Positions 1 to 5,961 are shown, numbered from the stretch's first letter. The stretch: 5,961 nt of DNA from Steroidobacteraceae bacterium (GCA_023253235.1 JALRHE010000303.1:1-5961); one strand, 5' to 3'. Numbers and translations: made by a program. Notes: generated by a model not told the origin, from the sequence alone.

Positions 1-543
1 AACACCATCCAGGAGCAGGACGAAGCCGTGAAGGCGTCGTGGTCTGAGGTGGTGAACCAATATCAGCGACGTGCTGATTTGATTCCGAATCTCGTCAAGA
101 CCGTGAAGGGTTTTGCGGCGCAGGAAGAAAAAGTGCTGGTCGGTGTGACCGAGGCACGTGCTCGGGCCACCTCGATTCAGGTCACCCCAGAGCTCGTCAA
201 TGATCCGGCCGCGCTCGAGCGTTATCAGAAAGTGCAGGGCGAGCTGACCAGTGCGCTCAAGACGCTACTTGCCATCAGCGAGAACTATCCGCAGCTGAAG
301 TCCGATCAAAACTTCCGCGATCTGCAGGCGCAACTCGAAGGCACGGAGAATCGGATCGCCGTCGCCCGTAATCGCTACATTGCGGCAGTACAGGCCTACA
401 ACGGTACGATTCGGCGCTTCCCGTCCAATCTGACCGCGATGGTCTTCAGTTACGAGGTGAAGCCCAATTTCACCGTTGAGAATGAAGCGGCCATCTCGGC
501 CGCCCCGACGGTCGATTTCGGCACACCCGCCCCGGCACAGTGA
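1..543 (+). CDS. lemA: LemA family protein (5' partial)
   Basis: The reading frame is open from base 1, with 180 codons visible before TGA at 541-543, so the start lies upstream. The first residues read NTIQEQDEAVKASW, followed by NQYQRRADLIPNLVKTVKGF (bases 52-111), the conserved helical core of LemA proteins, then EEKVLVGVTEARARA. Family members are about 185-200 residues, with one N-terminal transmembrane helix and a long helical-bundle domain facing outside the cytoplasm. The missing part should be just that short anchor segment. FSYEVKPNF near the C-terminus is also typical. The ATG at 28 is an internal methionine-like position only if the frame were closed upstream; homology continues before it, so it is not the start. 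LemA's biochemical role is not established. Its stop overlaps the start of the following TPM gene by 4 bases, a pairing common for lemA. Family assignment is firm; function is unknown. Confidence 0.93.
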   Translation, partial: NTIQEQDEAVKASWSEVVNQYQRRADLIPNLVKTVKGFAAQEEKVLVGVTEARARATSIQVTPELVNDPAALERYQKVQGELTSALKTLLAISENYPQLKSDQNFRDLQAQLEGTENRIAVARNRYIAAVQAYNGTIRRFPSNLTAMVFSYEVKPNFTVENEAAISAAPTVDFGTPAPAQ

Positions 544-1448
544 TTCGAAGCGTTTCTCGGCTGCGCTGGGCGCTGTTGCCGTGCGTGCTCGCGGCAATAG
601 CGTGCTTGTCATCGGCACGTGCCGAGGGCGAGCCGCAGCCGATACCTGAGCTCACAGCGCGGGTGACCGATCAGGCTGGTGTGCTCTCGGCACAGCAAGA
701 GTCCGAGCTTGAGTCGGTCCTTGCGGCGTTCGAGGCTCGCAAGGGCGTTCAGATCGCCGTGCTGACCGTGGCGACCGTCGCGCCCGAAGAAATCGAGCAG
801 TACGCGATCCGTGTCGTCGATGCTTGGAAGCTCGGTCGTCAAGGCGTCGACGATGGCGCCTTGCTGCTCGTCGCTGTCGATGACCGACGCGTGCGCATTG
901 AAGTCGGGCGCGGGCTCGAAGGAGCGCTGACGGACCTCGTCTCGAATCGCATCATCGACGAGTCCATCGTGCCGGCATTTCGGGCAGGCAATTATCCGGG
1001 CGGTATCGCATTGGGCGTCGAGCGAATGATCCAAGTGGCCGACGGTGAGCCGTTACCCGAACCGCAAACGAGCTGGAATGGCGAAGGTGGCAATTCCACC
1101 GGCGACTTGTTCGGCTTGTTGTTCATCCTCGTTTTCTTCGTGGGTGCGGCACTGCGCAAAGTATTCGGGCGATTCTTCGGATCACTGGCGACCGGTGGGC
1201 TCGTCGGCACCGTCGTATGGCTTGCGGGGACCGCGTTGTTCGCAGCGGCTCTAGCGGCCTTTGGCGCATTCTTCCTGACCCTCGTGCTTGGGGTGATTCC
1301 GGCCAGTGCTTTCAATGCCCGGGGTCGCCGTGGTCGTTGGGATGGTGGTTTTGGTGGCGGAGGATTTGGCGGTGGCGGCGGCTTCGGTGGGGGCTTCGGT
1401 GGTGGTGGCGGTGGTTTTGGTGGCGGTGGCGCCTCGGGGCGCTGGTAA
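540..1448 (+). CDS. TPM-domain (YgcG-like) exported membrane protein with Gly-rich tail
   Basis: This 302-residue protein starts at GTG 540, the first possible start after an in-frame stop at 483-485. The GTG overlaps the TGA of lemA, which suggests translational coupling; no clear Shine-Dalgarno is visible. Residues 1-28 form a Sec signal peptide (basic MIRSVSRLR, hydrophobic core, ARA before E29). A cysteine at 22 is a poor lipobox candidate. The TPM domain spans about 38-165: VTDQAGVLS (43-50 region), LGRQGVDDGALLLVAVDD (98-115), RVRIEVGRGLEG (117-128), and the FRAGNYPGGI helix end. Hydrophobic stretches at about 190-206 and 219-255 should be membrane segments. Residues 269-297 are almost only Gly and Phe. 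This matches the YgcG/TPM_phosphatase architecture: extracytoplasmic domain, membrane segments, Gly-rich end. Phosphatase activity is reported only for a plant TPM protein (TLP18.3/TAP38-type context), so an enzymatic role here is not shown. Confidence 0.92.
   Translation: MIRSVSRLRWALLPCVLAAIACLSSARAEGEPQPIPELTARVTDQAGVLSAQQESELESVLAAFEARKGVQIAVLTVATVAPEEIEQYAIRVVDAWKLGRQGVDDGALLLVAVDDRRVRIEVGRGLEGALTDLVSNRIIDESIVPAFRAGNYPGGIALGVERMIQVADGEPLPEPQTSWNGEGGNSTGDLFGLLFILVFFVGAALRKVFGRFFGSLATGGLVGTVVWLAGTALFAAALAAFGAFFLTLVLGVIPASAFNARGRRGRWDGGFGGGGFGGGGGFGGGFGGGGGGFGGGGASGRW
1344..1430 (+). repeat. Gly/Phe codon repeat tract at the 3' end of the TPM gene
   Basis: Codons 269-297 consist only of glycine (GGN) and phenylalanine (TTY) codons in imperfect units such as GGFGGGG and GFGGGF. 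Unit lengths vary and GGT, GGC, GGA and GGG are mixed, so this is a low-complexity protein tail maintained at the amino-acid level rather than an exact DNA repeat. It ends just before ASGRW and the stop codon. Such tails are usual in YgcG-type proteins. The tract also produces a long proline-rich open frame on the opposite strand, which is an artefact. Confidence 0.9.
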
Positions 1449-1454
1449 CACGGT

Positions 1455-1952
1455 ATGAATCTGCGACGTTGGACGGCCAATCTGCTTGCCACACCCCTCG
1501 TGACGCGTCGACGCTTCCCGGCGCACGCGCTCTCGGCCATCGAATCAGCCATCACCACGGTCGAGGCGCGGCATGCGGGCGAGATTCGTTTCGTGATCGA
1601 GACCGCACTCGATGTGTCTGCTTTGCTGACCGACCGCACACCGCGCGAGCGTGCCATCGAAGTGTTTTCTCAATATCGAGTTTGGGATACGTCCAACAAC
1701 AATGGCGTATTGATCTATCTGCTGATGGCCGAGCACGATGTCGAGATCATTGCGGATCGCGGTATCGCATCGAAGGTCTCCGAGGCCGAGTGGCAGACCG
1801 TGTGTCAGGAAATGGAGACACACTTTCGTGCAGGCCGTTTTCGTGAAGGCGCGATCGCGGGTGTCGAAGGCGTCGCCGCTTTGCTGGCACGACACTTCCC
1901 CCACGAGGGTGGCGATCGCAACGAGCAGCCGAATCGCCCCATCCTGCTGTAA
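1455..1952 (+). CDS. Second TPM-domain protein, probably cytoplasmic
   Basis: The 165-residue product has neither a signal peptide nor a hydrophobic segment long enough to span a membrane, unlike the preceding TPM protein. After a basic N-terminus (MNLRRW, TRRRFP) the domain runs from about residue 25 to 148. Recognisable parts are AIESAITTVEARHAGEIRF (28-46), RERAIEVFSQYRVWDT (64-79), NNNGVLIYLL (81-90), DVEIIADRGI (95-104), and the C-terminal helix FRAGRFREGAIAGVEGVAAL, ending ARHFP. The last pieces align by eye with NYPGGIALGVERM and the RIEVGRGL strand of its neighbour, so the two are distant paralogues. Where the first protein has DDG (104-106) this one has NNG (82-84). The tail 149-165 is polar and likely disordered. 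It begins 6 bases after the preceding stop, with only a weak ribosome-binding candidate. This lemA-tpm-tpm order is one I recall from other proteobacteria. The role is unknown. Confidence 0.87.
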   Translation: MNLRRWTANLLATPLVTRRRFPAHALSAIESAITTVEARHAGEIRFVIETALDVSALLTDRTPRERAIEVFSQYRVWDTSNNNGVLIYLLMAEHDVEIIADRGIASKVSEAEWQTVCQEMETHFRAGRFREGAIAGVEGVAALLARHFPHEGGDRNEQPNRPILL

Positions 1953-1963
1953 TCTCGCAGACC

Positions 1964-3088
1964 ATGCGAGTGTCTGACCGTATTCTTCGCTGGACGTTGA
2001 GTTTGTGCCTGCTGGCGCTGACCGGCTGCGTCACGCTCGAGCGTGAGCGCGAGACGAGCTGGGTGGCGCCACCACCGAAGGTGGAAGAGGCATTGCCTTA
2101 CGCGGTGAGCTTGCATCGTTTCGAGCTGCCGGCTGAAGGCAGCGATCTTATCGGCACCGTGCAAGTCACTCGTGCCGAACACGAAGATACCTTCGTCGAT
2201 CTCGCACGACGCTTCAACGTCGGCTACGAAGAGCTCGTACGCTCCAATCCGGGGGTGGATCCTTGGTTGCCTGGCGAGGGACGCGAGATCGTGTTGCCCA
2301 CCCAGCATTTGCTTCCGAACGCGCCACGCGAAGGTGTCGTGATCAATTTGGCGGCGATGCGCCTCTATTATTTTCCGAAAGTGGAGAAGGGTGAAAACCC
2401 CATCGTCTACACCTTCCCGATCGGAATCGGTCGAGTCGGTTGGGCCACACCCGTCGGTTCGACCCGGATCACGCGCATGGCCAAAAACCCCAGTTGGCGA
2501 CCGGGACCGGGCGTGCGTCGCGAGCATCGCGAGAATGGCGAAATCCTCCCTGCCGTCGTACCGGCAGGGCCCGATAATCCGCTCGGAACGCGCGCGATGT
2601 ATCTGGGTTGGGCCGGCTATTTGATTCACGGTACCAACAAGCCCGCCGGCGTCGGACTGCGCTCCAGTCACGGATGCATTCGGTTGTTCCCCGAGGATGT
2701 CGAGTTCCTGTACGACCTTGTGGGTCCAGGAACGAAGGTCACGGTCGTCAATCAGCCTTTTGTTTTCGGCTGGCACGAAGGGCAGTTGCTGCTGCAAGCC
2801 TTCGATGTGCTCGAAGATGACCCGCGCAACTGGAAAACGGCGAGACAAAAGTTGCTGACTCGTGCACTCGCAGCGCGACTCGAGAAGCGATTGAAGGCGC
2901 AGGGCGACAGCATCGACTGGGCTGCTGTCTCGCGAGTCAGTCATGAGCCGCGAGGCGTTCCACTCGCCGTGTCGCGCGGTATCGAAAACTTCGACGCCGT
3001 GGTCGCGCGCGCGACTCGCGTGCGCAATGCTTTGCCGATCGGTGCGAACTGGCAAGGCGAGCTTGCCGCGACCGAGAAAACGCAATGA
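1964..3088 (+). CDS. L,D-transpeptidase lipoprotein (LysM-like + YkuD domain)
   Basis: This 374-residue enzyme belongs to the ErfK/YbiS/YcfS/YnhG group. Such enzymes use a catalytic cysteine to form 3-3 peptidoglycan cross-links or to attach a lipoprotein to meso-diaminopimelate; the sequence does not tell which. The N-terminus is a lipoprotein signal: MRVSDRILRW, a hydrophobic core, then lipobox L19-T20-G21-C22. Valine at +2 gives no inner-membrane retention cue, so the outer membrane's periplasmic face is likely. Residues about 64-112 form a LysM-like region (DTFVDLARRFNVGYEELVRS and NPGVDPWLPGEG). The YkuD domain covers about 124-262, with YTFPIGIG, TPVGSTRIT, H222-G-T-N and the active site S235-H236-G237-C238-I-R240. 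Both histidines, the glycine, the cysteine and the arginine are present, so it should be active. Residues 265-374 extend beyond the domain and are partly helical and basic. The start lies 11 bases after the previous stop without a strong Shine-Dalgarno; the signal peptide supports it. Confidence 0.95.
   Translation: MRVSDRILRWTLSLCLLALTGCVTLERERETSWVAPPPKVEEALPYAVSLHRFELPAEGSDLIGTVQVTRAEHEDTFVDLARRFNVGYEELVRSNPGVDPWLPGEGREIVLPTQHLLPNAPREGVVINLAAMRLYYFPKVEKGENPIVYTFPIGIGRVGWATPVGSTRITRMAKNPSWRPGPGVRREHRENGEILPAVVPAGPDNPLGTRAMYLGWAGYLIHGTNKPAGVGLRSSHGCIRLFPEDVEFLYDLVGPGTKVTVVNQPFVFGWHEGQLLLQAFDVLEDDPRNWKTARQKLLTRALAARLEKRLKAQGDSIDWAAVSRVSHEPRGVPLAVSRGIENFDAVVARATRVRNALPIGANWQGELAATEKTQ
2548..2569 (+). 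repeat. Perfect 8-bp inverted repeat inside the L,D-transpeptidase gene
   Basis: CCCTGCCG (2548-2555) and CGGCAGGG (2562-2569) are exact reverse complements separated by the 6-base loop TCGTAC. An RNA copy could fold into a very GC-rich hairpin. It lies inside codons for LPAVVPAG, within the catalytic domain, and no T tract follows, so it is not an intrinsic terminator. It may be chance in GC-rich coding DNA. Confidence 0.6.
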
Positions 3089-3579
3089 CGCGACAGCTGA
3101 TTTTTTCGCACGGCAAGGATTCGGAGCCTTGGGGTACGAAGATCGTCGCTTTGGCTGAGACCGCCCGTGACTTGGGGTGGCAATGCGAGTCGGTCGACTA
3201 TCGTGGCATCGAGTCGGTCGAGGGTCGTCTCGAGAAGTTATTGATGGTGGCGCGTGAACTGCCCCCGGCGGTGCACGTGGGTTCGAGCCTCGGTGGTTTT
3301 CTAGCGGTGGCGGGCTCGATACCGACTGCTGCACGCGGCTTGTTCTTGATGGCGCCGGCCTTCGACTTACCCGGCTTGCCGCCTACGCCTGCATGCGCTG
3401 CTTGCCCGATCACCATCGTGCACGGTTGGAACGACGATATCGTGCCGGTCGAGATTGGCATTCGTTTTGCGCGATCGCAGGGCGCCACGATGCATCTCGT
3501 GAACGATGGACACCGGCTGCACGATTCATTGCCGCACATCCAGCTCTGGTTGGGCGGCTTTTTGCGCGGGTTCCCATGA
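3085..3579 (+). CDS. Small alpha/beta-hydrolase of unknown substrate
   Basis: This 164-residue protein is a minimal alpha/beta-hydrolase without a lid domain. It opens with a strand and oxyanion-type loop, LIFSHGKDSEPWGTKI (5-20). The nucleophile elbow is G66-S67-S68-L69-G70, with Ser68 as the predicted nucleophile. The acid is most likely Asp117 in the motif HGWNDDIVP (113-121), and the base His143 in NDGHRL. The triad is therefore complete and in the canonical order. Cys104 and Cys107 form a CxxC just before the acid-bearing strand. There is no signal peptide, so it should act in the cytoplasm. The closest class by pattern is the short YqiA/RBBP9-like or dienelactone-hydrolase-like esterases; I recall similar unnamed proteins in gammaproteobacteria with the same HGKDxEPWG start. 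Its ATG overlaps the preceding TGA (ATGA), with GAG at 3074-3076 as a plausible ribosome-binding core, and its own stop overlaps the plsB start in the same way. The substrate cannot be read from the sequence. Confidence 0.88.
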   Translation: MTRQLIFSHGKDSEPWGTKIVALAETARDLGWQCESVDYRGIESVEGRLEKLLMVARELPPAVHVGSSLGGFLAVAGSIPTAARGLFLMAPAFDLPGLPPTPACAACPITIVHGWNDDIVPVEIGIRFARSQGATMHLVNDGHRLHDSLPHIQLWLGGFLRGFP

Positions 3580-5961
3580 TCGCACCCTTGCGTTGGCTGC
3601 TCGCGCGTTGGGTCAAGCCCGAGGTGCGACCTGAGGCGGTGCTCGGCACGATCGGCGCACAACGCGCCGCACCCATTTGCTACTTGCTCGAGCGACGCAG
3701 TTCGACCGATATCGCGGTGCTCGAGAATCTGTGCGCTCGGCAAGGTCTGCCGACCCCCTCTGGGCGACTCGTCGGTCGTGGCAAGGACACGGTTCGAGCG
3801 GCGATCCCATTGTTGCAGGCGCGAGGTTTCTTTGATGCTCGCATAGAGCGCCGCGCACCTGCCGAGCTCGTTCGATTGATTGAGATCGTCCAGTCCGATC
3901 CGAGCTTCGATGTGCGACTCGTACCCGTCGCGGTGTATTGGGGGCGGGCGCCCGAGAAAGAAGGCTCTTGGTGGCGACTGCTGCTATCTGAGAACTGGGC
4001 GCTGACGGGCGGCTTCCGAAAGTTCCTGCAAGTGCTGTTCAATGGTCGATTCACGCTCATTGAAATCGGCGAGCCGGTCAGCTTGCGCGGATTGCTGGAA
4101 GAGTCCGGATCGGTGGCGGTGCAGGCTTCGCGCCTCACGCGATTACAGCGAGCAGCGTTTCGCAAACAGCGTGCGGCTCGCATTGGGCCCGATTTGTCGC
4201 ATCGCCGCACGATCGTGACGCAAGTGTTGCGTACCCGGGCCGTGCGTGCGGCTGTAGCTTCCGAAGCAAAATCCAAGCAGATCTCGCGACGCAAGGCGAT
4301 CCTGAATGCGCGCGACTACGCCGAGGAGATCGCCGCCAATTATTCGCATGTCTTCATCAACCTGATGGAAGGCGCGCTGCGGCGCTTGTGGAACCGTCTC
4401 TACGATGGGGTCAGTTTCAATCACGCCGAGACGTTGCGGCAGATCGGGCCCGATCGCGAAGTGGTTTTCGTGCCCTGTCACCGCAGCCACATGGATTATC
4501 TGCTGCTCTCGTACGTCATCTACAAGCAAGGCTATGCCGTGCCGCACATCGCTGCCGGTATCAACCTCAACATCCCGGTCGTGGGTCGCTTTCTACGCAA
4601 GGGCGGCGCGTTTTTCCTGCGTCGCAGTTTCGCCGGCAACACGCTGTACACCGCAGTCTTCATGAAGTATCTGGCGACCATCATGGCGCGCGGGCACTCG
4701 ATCGAGTATTTCATCGAGGGTGGTCGCTCACGCACCGGGCGTCTGCTGCAACCGAAAACCGGCATGTTATCGATGACGGTACGCAGCTTTTTGCGTGACC
4801 CGCGTCGACCGGTGGTCTTTTTGCCCGTGTATTTCGGCTACGAGCGCATCGTCGAGGCGGGCACTTACGTCGGCGAACTGTCGGGTCGCCCAAAGAGCAA
4901 AGAAAGTATCGGCGACCTGTTCCGGGCGCTGCGCGTGTTGCGCGAGAAGTTCGGTCGAGTACATGTGAACGTGGGTGAGCCCATCCATCTCGACGAATTG
5001 CTCGCGCGACACGATCCCGCGTGGCAATCATCGTTGTTGGATGAAGAGGGACGTGCGCCGTGGGTTGGCCAGCTCGTAGAGCAACTCGCACAGCGAGTCA
5101 TGCGCAATATCAATGCGGCTGCAGCCGTCAACCCGATCAATCTGCTGGCGATTACGCTTTTGGCGATGCCGCGGCAGGCCATGGTGGCACAGGATCTCGT
5201 TCGGCAGCTCGATCTGTATTTGGCGCTGCTCAAGCTCCAGCCCTACGACAGTCGCATCACGGTGACGACGCTCGATGGCAGCGATATCGTGACTTATGGC
5301 GAGTCGATGAAGGTCTTGCAGCGGCAGACCCACAAGCTCGGTGATGTCGTTCGTATCAACGACGACATGGCAGTCTTGATGGCGTACTACCGCAACAACG
5401 TGGTGCATCTGTTCACGCTGCCCTCTTTGATCGCTTGTGCATTCATCAGCAACACTTCGGTTCGCACCGAAGATATCCAGCGACTTGCGTGGCGTATCTA
5501 CCCCTATGTCGCTGCCGAGTTGTTTCTCAAATGGAGTGAGACGGAGCTTGCTCAGGTTGTCGACGAGACGCTCGGCGTTCTGGCGCAACTCGGCGTGCTC
5601 GAGCGGGTCGATGGGAGCGATCTCTGGCGTCGACCGCCACCGAGTTCGCCGAAGGCGATTCAACTATCGCTGTTGGCACAGGCATCGATGCAAACGATCG
5701 AGCGCTATTACCTCGCCATTGCAACGCTCACGCATGCGGGCTCCGGAGTTCTGACCGCCAAAGCACTTTCCGAGCGATGCCAGTTGATGGCGCAGCGCAT
5801 CAACATGCTCTACGGTTTCAATTCCCCTGAGTTTTCGGACCGCGCGATGTTCGATCAGTTCATCGCCTTATTGCTCAAGCGCTCGGTGATCCGCACCGAC
5901 GAGGCGGGGCTACTCGTGTTCGACGTCGTCTTGGAGCGAGTTGCGGCGGATGCGGAGTACG
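3576..5961 (+). CDS. plsB: Glycerol-3-phosphate 1-O-acyltransferase PlsB (3' partial)
   Basis: PlsB transfers an acyl group from acyl-ACP or acyl-CoA to the sn-1 position of glycerol-3-phosphate, giving lysophosphatidate, the first step of phospholipid synthesis at the inner membrane. The frame from ATG 3576 stays open for 795 codons to the window edge. I translated it by hand and saw no stop. The four acyltransferase motifs are all present: the HX4D box H302-R-S-H-M-D307 after FVPC; GGAFFLRRSF (343-352); FIEGGRSRTGR (379-389); and VFLPVYFGYE (414-423). Flanking landmarks are also typical: KGGAFF, the helix VNPINLLAITLLA, and AYYRNNVVHLFTLPS in the C-terminal part. Motif numbering runs about 4 residues behind E. 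coli PlsB (807 residues), so only a short C-terminal piece should be missing. The N-terminal domain (about 1-220) is the usual long PlsB extension. The start overlaps the hydrolase stop as ATGA, with GGG at 3568-3570 as a weak ribosome-binding site. Confidence 0.97.
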   Translation, partial: MIAPLRWLLARWVKPEVRPEAVLGTIGAQRAAPICYLLERRSSTDIAVLENLCARQGLPTPSGRLVGRGKDTVRAAIPLLQARGFFDARIERRAPAELVRLIEIVQSDPSFDVRLVPVAVYWGRAPEKEGSWWRLLLSENWALTGGFRKFLQVLFNGRFTLIEIGEPVSLRGLLEESGSVAVQASRLTRLQRAAFRKQRAARIGPDLSHRRTIVTQVLRTRAVRAAVASEAKSKQISRRKAILNARDYAEEIAANYSHVFINLMEGALRRLWNRLYDGVSFNHAETLRQIGPDREVVFVPCHRSHMDYLLLSYVIYKQGYAVPHIAAGINLNIPVVGRFLRKGGAFFLRRSFAGNTLYTAVFMKYLATIMARGHSIEYFIEGGRSRTGRLLQPKTGMLSMTVRSFLRDPRRPVVFLPVYFGYERIVEAGTYVGELSGRPKSKESIGDLFRALRVLREKFGRVHVNVGEPIHLDELLARHDPAWQSSLLDEEGRAPWVGQLVEQLAQRVMRNINAAAAVNPINLLAITLLAMPRQAMVAQDLVRQLDLYLALLKLQPYDSRITVTTLDGSDIVTYGESMKVLQRQTHKLGDVVRINDDMAVLMAYYRNNVVHLFTLPSLIACAFISNTSVRTEDIQRLAWRIYPYVAAELFLKWSETELAQVVDETLGVLAQLGVLERVDGSDLWRRPPPSSPKAIQLSLLAQASMQTIERYYLAIATLTHAGSGVLTAKALSERCQLMAQRINMLYGFNSPEFSDRAMFDQFIALLLKRSVIRTDEAGLLVFDVVLERVAADAEY
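5455..5472 (+). repeat. Perfect 7-bp inverted repeat with 4-base loop inside plsB
   Basis: CTTCGGT (5455-5461) and ACCGAAG (5466-5472) are exact reverse complements around the tetraloop TCGC. The element lies in codons for NTSVRTED, shortly after the YRNNVVHLFTLPS region. No T tract follows, so it does not look like an intrinsic terminator. It could fold in the mRNA, or be coincidental. Confidence 0.55.

Noticed and set aside
1449..1454. Possible promoter or terminator between the two TPM genes, and likewise at 1953-1963 before the transpeptidase.
   Set aside because: The gaps are 6 and 11 bases, with no hairpin plus T tract and no convincing -35/-10 pair close by.
992..1657. A - strand frame encoding a strongly proline-rich protein.
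   Set aside because: The proline runs are the complement of the Gly codons (GGN) in the TPM gene tail; it is a mirror of that tract, not a separate gene.
1217..1846. A + strand frame with many Trp and Arg residues overlapping the two TPM genes.
   Set aside because: It is an out-of-frame reading of the Gly-rich tract (GGT GGT read as TGG TGG) running on into the second TPM gene; composition is unnatural and both overlapping genes are well supported.
1805..3334. A 509-codon open frame on the - strand opposite the second TPM gene, the transpeptidase and part of the hydrolase gene.
   Set aside because: It lies antisense to genes with clear family motifs, its product is rich in Arg, Ser, Pro and His with no recognisable domain, and long antisense frames are common in GC-rich DNA.
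5028..5663. A 211-codon - strand frame opposite the C-terminal half of plsB.
   Set aside because: The plsB frame here carries conserved PlsB sequence such as YRNNVVHLFTLPS, while the antisense product shows no family features.
1..5961. A new defence, mobile or secondary-metabolism system.
   Set aside because: Each long frame is explained by a known household or envelope family; there are no transposase, integrase, nuclease, toxin or CRISPR-like repeats, no tRNA or attachment-site signature, and no visible break in base composition.

Overview
The window is a compact, GC-rich stretch (roughly 60% G+C by eye) with six protein-coding genes, all on the + strand and almost touching. It looks like ordinary chromosome from a Gram-negative bacterium. 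A PlsB-type glycerol-3-phosphate acyltransferase, an L,D-transpeptidase carrying a lipoprotein signal, and the LemA/TPM gene set point to a gammaproteobacterium, perhaps of the Xanthomonadales/Nevskiales/Steroidobacterales type. That placement is inference from gene content and remembered family resemblance, not from a search.

Layout: (1) 1-543, a LemA family protein whose 5' end lies outside the window. (2) 540-1448, a secreted or membrane-anchored TPM-domain protein (YgcG-like) with a glycine/phenylalanine tail. (3) 1455-1952, a second, shorter TPM-domain protein without signal peptide or membrane segment. (4) 1964-3088, an L,D-transpeptidase with a lipobox, a LysM-like region and a YkuD catalytic domain. 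(5) 3085-3579, a small alpha/beta-hydrolase. (6) 3576-5961, PlsB, still open at the window's right edge. This last gene is the largest in the window and has all four glycerolipid acyltransferase motifs.

Three of the five junctions are 4-base start/stop overlaps (GTGA at 540-543, ATGA at 3085-3088, ATGA at 3576-3579). The other two gaps are 6 and 11 bases. No intergenic space is large enough for an ordinary promoter or terminator, so the simplest reading is one polycistronic unit that starts upstream of the window and continues to or beyond plsB. The common theme is the cell envelope: LemA and TPM proteins of poorly known membrane function, a peptidoglycan cross-linking or lipoprotein-attaching enzyme, a hydrolase of unknown substrate, and the first acylation step of phospholipid synthesis.

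I found no RNA gene, mobile element, CRISPR array, phage gene, toxin-antitoxin pair or defence system, and no sign of horizontal transfer. I do not think the window holds a new system. The points worth a second look are modest: the functional meaning of the paired TPM proteins beside LemA, the C-terminal extension of the transpeptidase, the uncharacterised hydrolase coupled to plsB, and two perfect intragenic inverted repeats.
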